Shown piece by piece: positions 45,138-54,210 of a stretch of 64,000 bases of DNA (positions are counted from its first letter, which is position 1; each line of letters begins with the position of its first letter). Origin of the DNA: Marinobacter halophilus. Its GTDB lineage: Bacteria; Pseudomonadota; Gammaproteobacteria; Pseudomonadales; Oleiphilaceae. The position numbers were made by a program, and so were the translations under genes. The stretch spans positions 124,001 through 188,000 of the forward strand of contig NZ_PXNN01000003.1 of assembly GCF_003007685.1 (NCBI RefSeq). Direction: 5' to 3'. The notes below the pieces were generated by a model. That model was not told the origin of the DNA. It did not search any database and saw only the letters and a list, made by a program, of their open reading frames with translations.

Positions 45138-46148
45138 ATGTGGTTAAAAGGCTGTGCGGCCATTCTGATGTGTTCGGTGGTGGCAATGACACCAACCTTG
45201 TTGGCGGCGGAAAATGACCGGACGCCCCGGGTGCCGACGTTTGCACTCAAAGGGGATATTGCCGGTGAGCTGCAGGTGCACACCACCCGTTATGAAGACA
45301 CTTTCGCGGGCTTGGGCAACGATCTGGCCCTGGGCTATCTCGAGTTGGTTAAAGCCAATCCGGGCGTGGATCCCTGGCTTCCGGGCGATGGCAGCGTGAT
45401 TACACTGCCCCGGATGTACGTTCTGCCAGACGCGCGCCGGGAAGGGATTGTGATCAATCTTGCCGAGTACCGTCTGTACTATTACACCGATGGGGGTGTT
45501 CAGGTGTATCCGGTGGGTGTCGGCCGCGAGGAAAACCCGTCACCAGTGACCGATGCCGAAGTCACCATGGCTCTGGAATCCCCGGCCTGGTATCCGCCGG
45601 CCAGCATTCGCGCATCCTATGAAGCCTCTGGCGAATACCTGCCCAGAATGATTCCTCCGGGCCCGGACAATCCTCTGGGCACCCATGCGCTGATGCTGAG
45701 TGAAAAAGGTTATCTGATCCACGGCACCAACAAGCGCTTTGGCGTCGGTATGCCGGTCAGCGCGGGTTGCTTCCGTATGTATAACGACGATATCTCCCGC
45801 TTCGCTTACCAGGTGCAGAAAGGCACCTCTGTGCAGGTGATCCGTGAGCCGGTGAAAATAGGCCTGTCTGGCGGAGAAGTCTGGCTGGAAGTGCACCGCC
45901 CCCACGAAGATTATTCAAACCAGGACCGGGATCGGCTCTGGCGGGCGGTGCTCGACCGCCTGGAAACATTCCGACAGCAGCATCCGGACGTGGAAGTGCA
46001 GCGGCATTCCATTGAATTGGCGGTGGATCAGGCGGACGGCATACCAACCATGATCGGAGAACGTCTGACCCAAATGGCGGCGGATAAAACCGGTGATGAT
46101 CGTGACCCGAAAAAGCCAGCGGAATCGGAGCAAACACTGTACTTTTGA
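45138..46148 (+). CDS. L,D-transpeptidase (ErfK/YbiS type)
   Basis: Periplasmic YkuD-domain enzyme of 336 residues. Signal peptide MWLKGCAAILMCSVVAMTPTL..A, a LysM-like segment (about 50-90, NDLALGYLELVKANPGVDPW), then the YkuD domain with HGTN and SAGCFRMYNDD around the catalytic Cys211. It either attaches Lpp to peptidoglycan or makes 3-3 cross-links. A long polar C-terminal tail follows the domain. A second, smaller L,D-transpeptidase and an Lpp-like gene lie 4-5 kb downstream. Confidence 0.9.
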   Translation: MWLKGCAAILMCSVVAMTPTLLAAENDRTPRVPTFALKGDIAGELQVHTTRYEDTFAGLGNDLALGYLELVKANPGVDPWLPGDGSVITLPRMYVLPDARREGIVINLAEYRLYYYTDGGVQVYPVGVGREENPSPVTDAEVTMALESPAWYPPASIRASYEASGEYLPRMIPPGPDNPLGTHALMLSEKGYLIHGTNKRFGVGMPVSAGCFRMYNDDISRFAYQVQKGTSVQVIREPVKIGLSGGEVWLEVHRPHEDYSNQDRDRLWRAVLDRLETFRQQHPDVEVQRHSIELAVDQADGIPTMIGERLTQMAADKTGDDRDPKKPAESEQTLYF

Positions 46149-46248
46149 CCCTGGTTCGCAGGTTTGCTGAGCTCTGGTTGTTGGATTTGGGCTGCTGACG
46201 TCTGACGGTTCTGGCATAACCAACAATAACCGCAGAGCAGGAGTGTTT

Positions 46249-47001
46249 ATGAGTCGCACCATTTTGATAACTGGCGCCAGTTCAGGACTGGGCGAAGGCA
46301 TGGCCCGGGAATTTGCCGCCAGGGGCAATCACCTGGCACTTTGTGCCCGCCGCACCGAGCGCCTTGACCAGCTCAAGTCGGAGCTGGAGGCGGAGTATTC
46401 AGGCGTTACCATCAGTGTGCGCGCTCTCGATGTGAACGACCATCAGCAGGTGTTTGACGTCTTTCAGGCGTTCCGGGAGGAGTTCGGTCAGCTTGATCGC
46501 ATCATCGTCAATGCCGGTATCGGCAAAGGCCAGCCCTTGGGTACCGGTCGCTTTGATGCGAACCGCCAGACCGCAGAAACCAACTTTGTGGCTGCCCTCG
46601 CCCAGATAGAAGCTGCCATGGCGATTTTCCGGGCGCAGAACCATGGCCACCTGGTTGCCGTATCTTCTGTGACAGCAATCCGCGGGATGCCGGGAAATAT
46701 CACCACCTATGCGGCCACAAAAGCTGCATTGGCAGCACTTTGCGAAGGCTTGCGGATCGAACTGAAAAAGCGCCGCTCGCCGATCCGCGTAACCACGCTT
46801 TATCCCGGGTATATTCGGACCGAGATAAATGAGAAGGTAAAGCATACACCGTTCATTGTGGATGCCCAGAGAGGGTGTCGGGCCATGGTGCGTGCGATTG
46901 AGTCGGGCAAGGCCGAACGTTTTGTGCCGGCCTGGCCCTGGACGCCCATCGGATTTATTCTGAGGCGTTTGCCGGAGAGCATTCTGGCAAAACTGTTCTG
47001 A
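46249..47001 (+). CDS. short-chain dehydrogenase/reductase
   Basis: A 250-residue SDR: TGASSGLG (8-15), NAGIG, catalytic Ser in VSSVTAIRG, and YAATK as the Tyr-Lys pair. The start is ATG 46249 behind AGGAG; the GTG at 46243 is too close to it. The C-terminal stretch WPWTPIGFILRRLPESILAKLF is hydrophobic and amphipathic and could attach it to the membrane. Substrate unknown. NfeD follows after 22 nt. Confidence 0.85.
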   Translation: MSRTILITGASSGLGEGMAREFAARGNHLALCARRTERLDQLKSELEAEYSGVTISVRALDVNDHQQVFDVFQAFREEFGQLDRIIVNAGIGKGQPLGTGRFDANRQTAETNFVAALAQIEAAMAIFRAQNHGHLVAVSSVTAIRGMPGNITTYAATKAALAALCEGLRIELKKRRSPIRVTTLYPGYIRTEINEKVKHTPFIVDAQRGCRAMVRAIESGKAERFVPAWPWTPIGFILRRLPESILAKLF

Positions 47002-47023
47002 TCATCCTGTTCGGGAGGTCGCT

Positions 47024-48481
47024 ATGAAGTCATACCCGCTCCACCGCCAGCGCCAGTGCAATCGGCTGAACGTCTGGTCACTGATCTTTCTGGCTGGCGC
47101 GCTGTTGGGCCTGATCGGCCTTTCCTGGCAGGTCATTGCCGAGCAGGATTCTCCCCGTAAGGCGCTGGTGCTTACCGTTGACGGGGCCATAGGCCCGGCC
47201 ACCATGGATTACGTGACCCGCGGCATCCGCCGGGCAGAACAGGAAAATGCCAGCCTGGTAATCCTGGAAATGGACACCCCGGGCGGTTTGATGGAGTCCA
47301 TGCGGGAGATCATCAAAACCATTCTTGCCTCCGAAATCCCTGTTGCCACTTATGTTTCCCCCCAAGGTGCCAGGGCTGCCAGTGCCGGCACCTACATTCT
47401 GTACGGCAGTCATATCGCGGCCATGGCGCCGGCCACCAACCTGGGCTCGGCGACACCGGTGCAGATGGGCGGCCTGCCGGGCTCACCCGAACCCGAACAG
47501 GAACCTCAACAAAGCAATGATGCCGATGGGTCTGATCGTGAGGCTGTCGAACCGGAAAAGCGCCGCGGCGATACCGCGATGGAGCGTAAAGTGCTGGAAG
47601 ATGCCGTCAGCTACATCCGTGGCCTCGCTGAACGCCATGGTCGCAACGCCGACTGGGCCGAAGAGGCGGTACGTGAGGCGGTCAACCTGGGGGCCACAGA
47701 AGCCCTGGAATTGAACGTGATTGACGTGGTGGCACCGGACCTGAGGGCTTTGCTGGAAGCCATTCACGGCCGCTCCGTGCAGATGGCCACTGGCGAGATC
47801 GAGCTGGATACTGCCGGGCTGGAACTTGAGCGCTTGGAGCCGGACTGGCGAACCCGGCTGCTGTCGGTGATTACTGATCCGAACGTGGCCTACTTCCTGA
47901 TGATCATCGGTTTCTACGGCATTATCTTTGAGCTGTCCAACCCTGGGGCCATGGTGCCTGGAGTAATTGGGGCTATCAGCCTGATTCTGGCGCTGTTTGC
48001 CTTCCAGGTATTGTCGGTCAATTACGCCGGGCTGGCCTTGATTCTTCTGGGCCTGGCGTTCATTGTCGGGGAAGCGCTGATGCCCAGCTTCGGCATGCTC
48101 GGGGTTGGGGGGATCGTCGCTTTTGTCACCGGGTCGGTGATTCTGATGGACGGCAGTCATCGCGACATTTCTTTGCCCACGATCGGCGGCACGGCGGTAG
48201 TTGCCGGCGGTTTTATTCTGTGGACGGTCACGCGCTTTATTGGCCTCAGGCGAAAACCGCCGGTCAGTGGCAGCGAGCACATGACGCACGAAGTAGGCGT
48301 GGCGCTGGACGATTTCGAACCTGCGTACGAGGATTACCGTGGCCATGTACAGGTCAGCGGGGAACGCTGGAATGCCCGAAGTCAGGAGGCGGTAACCAAG
48401 GGCAGCAAGGTCTGTGTTACAGCCATGGACGGGCTAACCCTGATGGTTGAGGTCAAACCAGGGGCCGGATCGGCCCATTAA
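47024..48481 (+). CDS. NfeD-family membrane serine protease
   Basis: Long-form NfeD of 485 residues: an N-terminal anchor, a ClpP-like protease domain (LEMDTPGGLMESM, and SPQGARAASAGTYIL with the catalytic serine), an acidic insert around 150-190, about four membrane helices and a C-terminal OB (NfeD) domain. Such proteases are encoded with stomatin/SPFH proteins, and one follows 41 nt downstream. GGGAGG precedes the ATG. The pair probably forms a membrane-microdomain protease complex. Confidence 0.92.
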   Translation: MKSYPLHRQRQCNRLNVWSLIFLAGALLGLIGLSWQVIAEQDSPRKALVLTVDGAIGPATMDYVTRGIRRAEQENASLVILEMDTPGGLMESMREIIKTILASEIPVATYVSPQGARAASAGTYILYGSHIAAMAPATNLGSATPVQMGGLPGSPEPEQEPQQSNDADGSDREAVEPEKRRGDTAMERKVLEDAVSYIRGLAERHGRNADWAEEAVREAVNLGATEALELNVIDVVAPDLRALLEAIHGRSVQMATGEIELDTAGLELERLEPDWRTRLLSVITDPNVAYFLMIIGFYGIIFELSNPGAMVPGVIGAISLILALFAFQVLSVNYAGLALILLGLAFIVGEALMPSFGMLGVGGIVAFVTGSVILMDGSHRDISLPTIGGTAVVAGGFILWTVTRFIGLRRKPPVSGSEHMTHEVGVALDDFEPAYEDYRGHVQVSGERWNARSQEAVTKGSKVCVTAMDGLTLMVEVKPGAGSAH

Positions 48482-48522
48482 TGATCCATTCGGATTAACC
48501 AACGGCAAATCAAGGAGGCCGT

Positions 48523-49308
48523 ATGAACCTGGGCAACATTCTCCCCTATATCGCACCGCTTGTGGTGTTACTGCTGATACTCGGTTCCGCGATCAAGATT
48601 TTGCCGGAATACGAGCGCGGCGTGGTGTTCTTCCTGGGCCGGTTTCAGGGTGTGAAAGGCCCGGGCCTGATCATTGTTATTCCAGGTATCCAGCAGATTG
48701 TGCGTGTTGATCTGCGAGTGATCACTTTGGATGTGCCCAGCCAGGACGTTATCTCCAAGGACAACGTCACGGTTCGGGTCAATGCAGTTTTGTACTTTCG
48801 GGTGGTCGATCCCGAGAAAGCGATCATCCGGGTGGAAGACTTCGGTGTGGCCACCAGTCAACTGGCACAGACCACGCTGCGGTCGGTACTGGGCAAGCAC
48901 GACCTGGATGAAATGTTGTCAGAACGCGACAAGTTGAATTCCGACATCCAGGAAATCATTGATTCCCAGACAGAGGACTGGGGTATCAAGGTGGCCAACG
49001 TGGAAATCAAACACGTGGATCTGAATGAAAATATGATTCGTGCCATCGCCCGTCAGGCGGAAGCCGAGCGTGAACGTCGTGCCAAGGTTATTCATGCAGA
49101 GGGTGAATTGCAGGCGTCGAAAAAGCTGGTGGAAGCGGCCCAAGTGATGTCGGCCAACTCCGGTGCCATGCAGTTACGGTACCTTCAGACGCTGGCAGAT
49201 ATGAGTAATAGCAATAGCTCCACCATCGTGTTCCCGTTGCCGGTCGACATGATCAAATCCTTTATGGATGGCCAGGTAACCAGGAAGCCAGACAAGCTCG
49301 ATCAGTAA
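48523..49308 (+). CDS. slipin (stomatin/SPFH) protein
   Basis: A 261-residue SPFH-domain protein: one N-terminal hydrophobic hairpin ([18 protein letters not shown]), then the SPFH core ([40 protein letters not shown]) and a coiled-coil C-terminus ([20 protein letters not shown]). Partner of the NfeD protease before it. AAGGAGG ribosome site. Ends at a bidirectional terminator. Confidence 0.94.
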   Translation: MNLGNILPYIAPLVVLLLILGSAIKILPEYERGVVFFLGRFQGVKGPGLIIVIPGIQQIVRVDLRVITLDVPSQDVISKDNVTVRVNAVLYFRVVDPEKAIIRVEDFGVATSQLAQTTLRSVLGKHDLDEMLSERDKLNSDIQEIIDSQTEDWGIKVANVEIKHVDLNENMIRAIARQAEAERERRAKVIHAEGELQASKKLVEAAQVMSANSGAMQLRYLQTLADMSNSNSSTIVFPLPVDMIKSFMDGQVTRKPDKLDQ

Positions 49309-49330
49309 CGATGGGGTTTTCAGACGCCCA

Positions 49331-49360
49331 CAAAAAAGGCCGGTTCAACCGGCCTTTTCT
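49331..49360. terminator. bidirectional terminator between slipin and lpp
   Basis: AAAAGGCCGG and CCGGCCTTTT around TTCAA, serving the convergent slipin and lipoprotein genes. Confidence 0.85.
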
Positions 49361-49375
49361 GCTAAGCGTCAGCCC

Positions 49376-49657
49376 TTACTTCTGGCTGGAGCGCTCCAGC
49401 ATGCGACGTGCACGCTCGTTCGCTTCGTCAGCGGACTTCTGAGCTGAGCGAGCGGCAGCCAGCGCTTCTTCTGCAGTCTGCTGGGCAGTACGTGCAGAGC
49501 TGGCAGCGCTGTTGGCAGTATTCAGTGCGTTGTTAGCGGTCTGCTCGGCGGAGCTTGCAGTTGCATTCGCTTCGTCAACAGATCCTTGATCAGTCGTTGC
49601 ACAACCAGCAGTCAGTACAGCTGCCATTGCAAACCCGGCGATCGTCAGTTTACGCAT
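49376..49657 (-). CDS. Lpp/OprI-like alanine-zipper lipoprotein
   Basis: A 93-residue murein lipoprotein. MRKLTIAGFAMAAVLTAGC is a lipoprotein signal (Cys19); the rest is an alanine-rich heptad coiled coil as in Pseudomonas OprI. The last residue is lysine (RSSQK), the attachment point to peptidoglycan, and an L,D-transpeptidase gene lies 220 bp upstream. Start at 49657 follows GGGG-AATGATA. TTGACA and TATACT occur upstream on the minus strand but only 10 bp apart, so the promoter is unclear. Confidence 0.9.
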   Translation of the reverse strand: MRKLTIAGFAMAAVLTAGCATTDQGSVDEANATASSAEQTANNALNTANSAASSARTAQQTAEEALAAARSAQKSADEANERARRMLERSSQK

Positions 49658-49875
49658 TATCATTCCCCTTATTAGTCGTTTTATTTCCTGTGATCCGAAA
49701 GTCAGTATAGACGACTTCCTGTCAACTAGCCCGATAGGCATTGACTACCGGAGTCGTCAAACAGTGTAAAACACTCTGAGACATAATGTTAACTAAGGAT
49801 ACGTAAAATTTCTTAGCTTATGACAACAACTTAATTCTGTGGTCATGGAATTAATGCGGTTGGAAGTTCGGGCTG

Positions 49876-50430
49876 TCAGGGAAGAATGCGAATGGGGGTG
49901 CCGTTGTCGACCAACGCCCAGATTTCGTCCATCTCTTCGTTAGTGACGGCAATACAGCCTTCAGTCCAGTCCAGCCCGGCGAAGGCAAAGGCCAGGTCGC
50001 CAGCATCGTTAGGCAGGCCATGAATCATGATGCTGCCACCCGGGCTCAGCCCCCAGGCTTCAGCTTGCTCGCGGTCGCTGGGGCTTGGATAAGAGATATG
50101 GATGGATTTGTAGAAGTCGCTGTTGGCATTGCGCCAGTCCAGCAGGTAATCCCCTTCGGGCGTGCGTTTGTCGCCTTCGTACAATTTGTGCCCAACCGGA
50201 TTATCACCCAGAGAAATCCGGTAACTCCGTACTTTTTTATCGCCACTGAGCAGATACAACCGGCGCTCACCCTTGTGAACCAGCACCTTTGTTATTTCCA
50301 GGTGCTCAGCCAGGGTTGGTTCAGCTGATGGCATAACCATTTGGGTATCCGCCCGCGCCAAAAGCTCCGTGCTTTGGGCCAGGGCCGGCAGAGCGGTCAG
50401 TAAAAACGATAAAAACAGTTTCAGGATCAT
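49876..50430 (-). CDS. L,D-transpeptidase, small YkuD type
   Basis: Secreted 184-residue enzyme. MILKLFLSFLLTALPALAQS is a signal peptide; the YkuD domain carries HGLPN and DWTEGCIAVTNEEMDEIW with catalytic Cys159. EGDKRTPEGDYLLD is typical of the small ErfK branch. Its position next to an Lpp-like gene ending in lysine suggests that it anchors this lipoprotein, though the larger enzyme at 45.1 kb could do so as well. Confidence 0.9.
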   Translation of the reverse strand: MILKLFLSFLLTALPALAQSTELLARADTQMVMPSAEPTLAEHLEITKVLVHKGERRLYLLSGDKKVRSYRISLGDNPVGHKLYEGDKRTPEGDYLLDWRNANSDFYKSIHISYPSPSDREQAEAWGLSPGGSIMIHGLPNDAGDLAFAFAGLDWTEGCIAVTNEEMDEIWALVDNGTPIRILP

Positions 50431-50553
50431 GGTGCCAGCGCTTTAGATTCGATGGTTAAACTTTGTTCACAGTGGTTATAACATAGCCGGCGTGGGGATT
50501 GGTAAGGGGTTTTGTTACGGTTGTTGGATTTCTTTGTACCAATCGGGAGGGTG

Positions 50554-52266
50554 TCACGCATCCATCTTCAGGCCAACTTTGGTCACCCGGTCGGCCTCAG
50601 TGGCCCTGGCCACCAAGGTAACCGGGCCCAGGATAACCTTGTCACCAACCACCGGGTGGCCTTTGGTGCGCTTGGCAAAGCATTCCGCCAAAGACAGCTC
50701 GGGGGGTAATTCGTCGAATTCGATACCGTACACCTGCTCCACGTCACCTAACAAGGCGTCGCCATTAAGTACAAAATCCCCGAAGAAGGCGCGTTCTGCC
50801 AGGTGCTTGGGTGCCTGCCGACCGCTCAAAGCCTTGCCGAGGTCTGGCAGCAGGGCCGGGGTGGCAAACATGGCCACCATATCCCCCGAAGACACTTCGA
50901 GTTCTTTGGTGGGTTGCAGGCATAGGCGATTCCGGAACACACCGGCGACGGCCGTGTTATCCGGCAGTCGCAGCTGACCAAGAGGCTTTGGAGTGTCCCA
51001 GTTCTTGCCTCGCAGGGGAAACAGCATCAGTTCATGGTCACCGGCTGCCGGGGCGTCCAGTGGCAGGCGTCGGTAGGGGTCTTCACCGGCCGGAACCTCA
51101 AGATGAAGTTTGCGGGCCAGGGGTGCCATGGTGGTGCCCTGAACGATCAGCGATACCAGAACAATAAAGAAGGCCGCATGGAACACCAGTTGGGCATCCG
51201 GCAAACCGGCCATGATCGGGAACAGCGCCAGCACGATCGGCACCGCGCCGCGCAACCCGACCCAGCTGATGAAACCCAACTCTCGCCGATTGAAGCCGAA
51301 GGGCCAGAGGGTGGCCAGCACGGTTAACGGACGGATCACAAAGATCAGCGCAAGCGCTAGGATGAGGCCGGCTCCGGCAAGAGGAATCAGGTCAGAAGGG
51401 CTCACCAGCAAACCAAGCATCAGGAACAAACAAAGCTGGGCCAGCCAGGCCAGGCCGTCATGAACCTGAAGGATCATCGGCATCATCCGGACATGACGGT
51501 TACCGATGATAACGCCACTGAGATAGATCGCGAGGAAGCCGCTACCACCAACAGCATTGGTGGCAGAAAAAACCGCGATCCCGGCGGCGCCGACCAGAAT
51601 GGGGTACAACGCTGGTGTCAGCCGCATCCGGTTGGCCAACTCGACCGTGGCAAAACCGCCCAGCACACCGGCAGCGGCCCCGATGCCAAACTGCTGAACC
51701 AGCATCACCAGTCCGGACCACAAAGATCCCTGGTCCTGTTGACCGATCAGGGTGACCAGCATCAGGGTGAGAAAGATCGCCATCGGGTCGTTACTGCCCG
51801 ACTCGATCTCCAGAGTCGCGCTGACTCGCTCGTTCAGGTGTAGGCCGCGGCCCTGAAGTAAGGAAAAAACCGCCGCGGCATCGGTGGAGGAGATAATGGC
51901 CCCGATCAGCAGTGCCATCATCCAGTGCAGATCAAATACCCACCAGGCGACGATGGCAGCGCCGCCCGCGGTTAATGCCACACCCACCGTAGCCAAGACC
52001 AACGCCGGTCGCAGACCCACCCGGAAGGTTTCCACCCGGGTGCGCATGCCGCCGTCCAGCAAGATGACGGCCAGCGACAGATTCGCGATCAAAAAGGCCA
52101 GCTCGAAGTTGTCGAACTGGATGCCGCCTGGCCCGTCCTCACCCATCATCATGCCGACGGCAAGAAAGATCAGCAGCACCGGCATGCCGATACGGCTGGA
52201 TAGCGGGCTCAGAACAATGCTGAAGACCAGCATCAGGGCGCCAATCAGGGTAAAGGTGGGATCCAT
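50554..52266 (-). CDS. potassium/proton antiporter (NhaP2/CvrA type)
   Basis: CPA1 antiporter of 570 residues: about twelve helices (TLIGALMLVFSIVLSPLSS, LLIGAIISSTDAAAVFSLL with the ion-binding Asp, LEIESGSNDPMAIFL), then a cytoplasmic TrkA_C domain (about 395-480) and a CorC-like end (VGDKVILGPVTLVARATE). The regulatory domains point to K+/H+ exchange. ATG 52266 has a GGAG site; the longer frame lacks one. Divergent from tRNA-Gly. Confidence 0.9.
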   Translation of the reverse strand: MDPTFTLIGALMLVFSIVLSPLSSRIGMPVLLIFLAVGMMMGEDGPGGIQFDNFELAFLIANLSLAVILLDGGMRTRVETFRVGLRPALVLATVGVALTAGGAAIVAWWVFDLHWMMALLIGAIISSTDAAAVFSLLQGRGLHLNERVSATLEIESGSNDPMAIFLTLMLVTLIGQQDQGSLWSGLVMLVQQFGIGAAAGVLGGFATVELANRMRLTPALYPILVGAAGIAVFSATNAVGGSGFLAIYLSGVIIGNRHVRMMPMILQVHDGLAWLAQLCLFLMLGLLVSPSDLIPLAGAGLILALALIFVIRPLTVLATLWPFGFNRRELGFISWVGLRGAVPIVLALFPIMAGLPDAQLVFHAAFFIVLVSLIVQGTTMAPLARKLHLEVPAGEDPYRRLPLDAPAAGDHELMLFPLRGKNWDTPKPLGQLRLPDNTAVAGVFRNRLCLQPTKELEVSSGDMVAMFATPALLPDLGKALSGRQAPKHLAERAFFGDFVLNGDALLGDVEQVYGIEFDELPPELSLAECFAKRTKGHPVVGDKVILGPVTLVARATEADRVTKVGLKMDA

Positions 52267-52287
52267 CAGACTCCAGACCAAAGGGAC

Positions 52288-52316
52288 TTGCCCGAACACG
52301 GCCCCGGGCTTATATT
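52288..52316 (+). promoter_or_regulatory. promoter of tRNA-Gly
   Basis: TTGCCC (52288-52293) and TATATT (52311-52316) with 17-bp spacing, preceded on the same DNA by the antiporter start region. It places the transcript start about 14 nt before the mature tRNA. Confidence 0.6.
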
Positions 52317-52337
52317 GCTGTGGCCATCATTATGCAG

Positions 52338-52411
52338 GCGGGCGTAGCTCAATGGTAGAGCTTCAGGTTCCCAACCTGATGACGTGGGTTCGATTCCCAT
52401 CGCCCGCTCCA
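52338..52411 (+). tRNA. tRNA-Gly (anticodon CCC)
   Basis: 74 nt with encoded CCA. Acceptor GCGGGCG/CGCCCGC, D-arm GCTC-N7-GAGC, anticodon arm TCAGG-TTCCCAA-CCTGA with anticodon CCC, T-arm GTGGG-TTCGATT-CCCAT and discriminator T. Reads GGG codons. No integrase gene or duplicated 3' end is found nearby. Confidence 0.97.
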
Positions 52412-52436
52412 GCCTTTCAGGACAAAGTTTTGCCGA

Positions 52437-53747
52437 TCAATGCAGCTTGAGGCGCGGCTGCATGGCGCGACTGATTTTATCCATCAGCCAGATTACCCCG
52501 GTACGCAGAAAGCCGTGCAGGGCGACCTGATGCATCCGGTACAAAGACAGGTAGAACAGGCGTGCGACCTTCCCTTCTATGAACATGCTGCGACCGGACA
52601 GGTTGCCCATCAGATTGCCCACCGTGGTATAGCGGCTGAAGTTGATCAGTGAGCCGTGATCGTTGTAAACAAAGGCGACCGGTTCTTTGCCATCCAGACG
52701 GTTACACAAGGTTTTGAACAGAGCGTCCGCCTGTTGGTGTGCGGCCTGGGCCCGAGGTGGCACCGGGCGATCTGAGCTAGGCTGCGGACAAGCCGCGCAG
52801 TCGCCAAAGGCAAAAATATCCGGGTCCTGGGTGGTCTGGAGGGTTTGTTCCACCACCAGCTGGTTGCTGCCGTTGGTCTCAAGGCCGGCCAGTCCGGCCA
52901 GAAACGGCGGCGCTTTGATGCCTGCGGCCCAGATCGTCATTTCTGAAGGCAGTTCGGTGCCATCCTTCATCACCAAACTGTCATGGCGCACTTCGCTCAC
53001 CGGCTGGCCGGTGAACACCTTGACCTTGTGCCGCTCCAGTTCCCGGGTGGCGGCGGCCGAGAGTCGACCCGGCAAGGCCGGCAATATGCGATCGGCGGCC
53101 TCAATCACGCTGATGGTGACGTCAGACGATTGCAGGTGATTCATGCCGTAAACCGGCAATTCCCGCGAGGCCAGTCGTAACTCTGCCGCCAGCTCCACGC
53201 CAGTGGCGCCGGCGCCGATAATGCTGATGTTCAGAGAATGGGCCAGGCCTTGGTGTGCCTCGTGATTCTTGCGTAAAAAGGCATTAAGCATCAGGTTATG
53301 GAAACGCCGGGCCTGCCTGAGACTGTCCAGAAACAGGCAATGCACCTGCGCGCCAGGCGTTCCGAAGTCATTGGCGGTACTGCCAACGGCAATCACCAGG
53401 GTGTCGTATTGAAGGCGGCGTTCGGGCACGACCTCCCGACCATCCTCATCCAGGAATGGCGCAATCACGATTTCTTTGTTGCTGCGGTCGAGATCGCTCA
53501 TGCGGCCGAGCTGAAATTCGTAATGATGTTTGCGGGCGTGGGCTCGATAATTGATTTCGTTGGCGCTGGCGTCCAGCGAGCCAGAGGCAACTTCGTGCAG
53601 CAGCGGCTTCCAGACATGGGTCAGGCTGGCATCCACCAGCGAGACCCTGGCTGTGTGTTTCTTGCCGAGTTTGTTGCCCAGGCTGGTAACCAGCTCAAGA
53701 CCGCCGGCACCGCCGCCGACCACAACAATGTGATGCAGGTTTTCCAT
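52437..53747 (-). CDS. type II NADH dehydrogenase
   Basis: Membrane-associated, non-proton-pumping flavoprotein of 436 residues passing electrons from NADH to quinone. Two Rossmann motifs: VVVGGGAGGLEL for FAD and IIGAGATGVELAAEL for NADH; FGDCAACPQP carries the flavin-contacting end. The C-terminus (KVARLFYLSLYRMHQVALHG) is hydrophobic and basic, as expected for the membrane-attachment helix. Transcribed alone; an inverted repeat lies 25 bp upstream. Confidence 0.93.
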   Translation of the reverse strand: MENLHHIVVVGGGAGGLELVTSLGNKLGKKHTARVSLVDASLTHVWKPLLHEVASGSLDASANEINYRAHARKHHYEFQLGRMSDLDRSNKEIVIAPFLDEDGREVVPERRLQYDTLVIAVGSTANDFGTPGAQVHCLFLDSLRQARRFHNLMLNAFLRKNHEAHQGLAHSLNISIIGAGATGVELAAELRLASRELPVYGMNHLQSSDVTISVIEAADRILPALPGRLSAAATRELERHKVKVFTGQPVSEVRHDSLVMKDGTELPSEMTIWAAGIKAPPFLAGLAGLETNGSNQLVVEQTLQTTQDPDIFAFGDCAACPQPSSDRPVPPRAQAAHQQADALFKTLCNRLDGKEPVAFVYNDHGSLINFSRYTTVGNLMGNLSGRSMFIEGKVARLFYLSLYRMHQVALHGFLRTGVIWLMDKISRAMQPRLKLH

Positions 53748-54210
53748 AACAGTCAGACCTTAGAAGATGAGAGCCAAGCGCTCTCGCGGGAAAACGCTTG
53801 GCTGTCTGCTCTGATTAGTCTGACCCGTTAACACAAAAGGTAGGCTGCTAACGCCCAATATACTAACGTCGGAGGTCCGGGATGACAATTGGACAGAAGT
53901 GCTGCCTGACAAGTGCTTCGGGCCATACCTGAAAGTGAGGATAGCGACGGCCTGCTGGCCAAGGGAAAGGTTCGCGGTCCCGGGCCGGTGGCCAACCCGG
54001 CTATTTACTCGATTTTCTTAACAACATTCACTGCCAGATGTTCTATCTGGTTTGCGGCGTTGTCGACTTAATCACCATGCAGCGACGAGTCCGTTTCCCA
54101 GCCAGTTCTCCCGCGCCTTGTTGGTTGTTTATACTGGATTGCACGGCTTTGAATGACTATATTTCATTAGACTACGCTTTAAGCAAAACCGTTTTCAAAG
54201 GATTGAGAGT
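53748..54210. other. intergenic region, no firm gene
   Basis: 463 bp between divergent genes. It contains an inverted repeat (53772-53803) and one tiny frame with a good ribosome site, GGAGG then ATG at 53882 (MTIGQKCCLTSASGHT), too short to claim. A TATACT-like box at 54133 has no matching -35. I see no RNA gene. Confidence 0.4.
53772..53803. promoter_or_regulatory. inverted repeat upstream of NADH dehydrogenase
   Basis: AGCCAAGCG (53772-53780) and CGCTTGGCT (53795-53803) form perfect nine-base arms around 14 bp. It may be an operator or a 5' leader hairpin for the dehydrogenase gene. Confidence 0.45.

Noticed and set aside
49658..49875. strong sigma-70 promoter for the Lpp-like gene from TTGACA and TATACT
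   Set aside because: The two boxes are only 10 bp apart on the minus strand, too close to work together.
52338..52411. tRNA-Gly as an integration site
   Set aside because: No integrase gene is nearby and I found no second copy of the tRNA 3' end in the window.
53882..53932. 16-codon frame with a GGAGG ribosome site
   Set aside because: Too short and isolated to support as a gene; recorded only in the intergenic entry.
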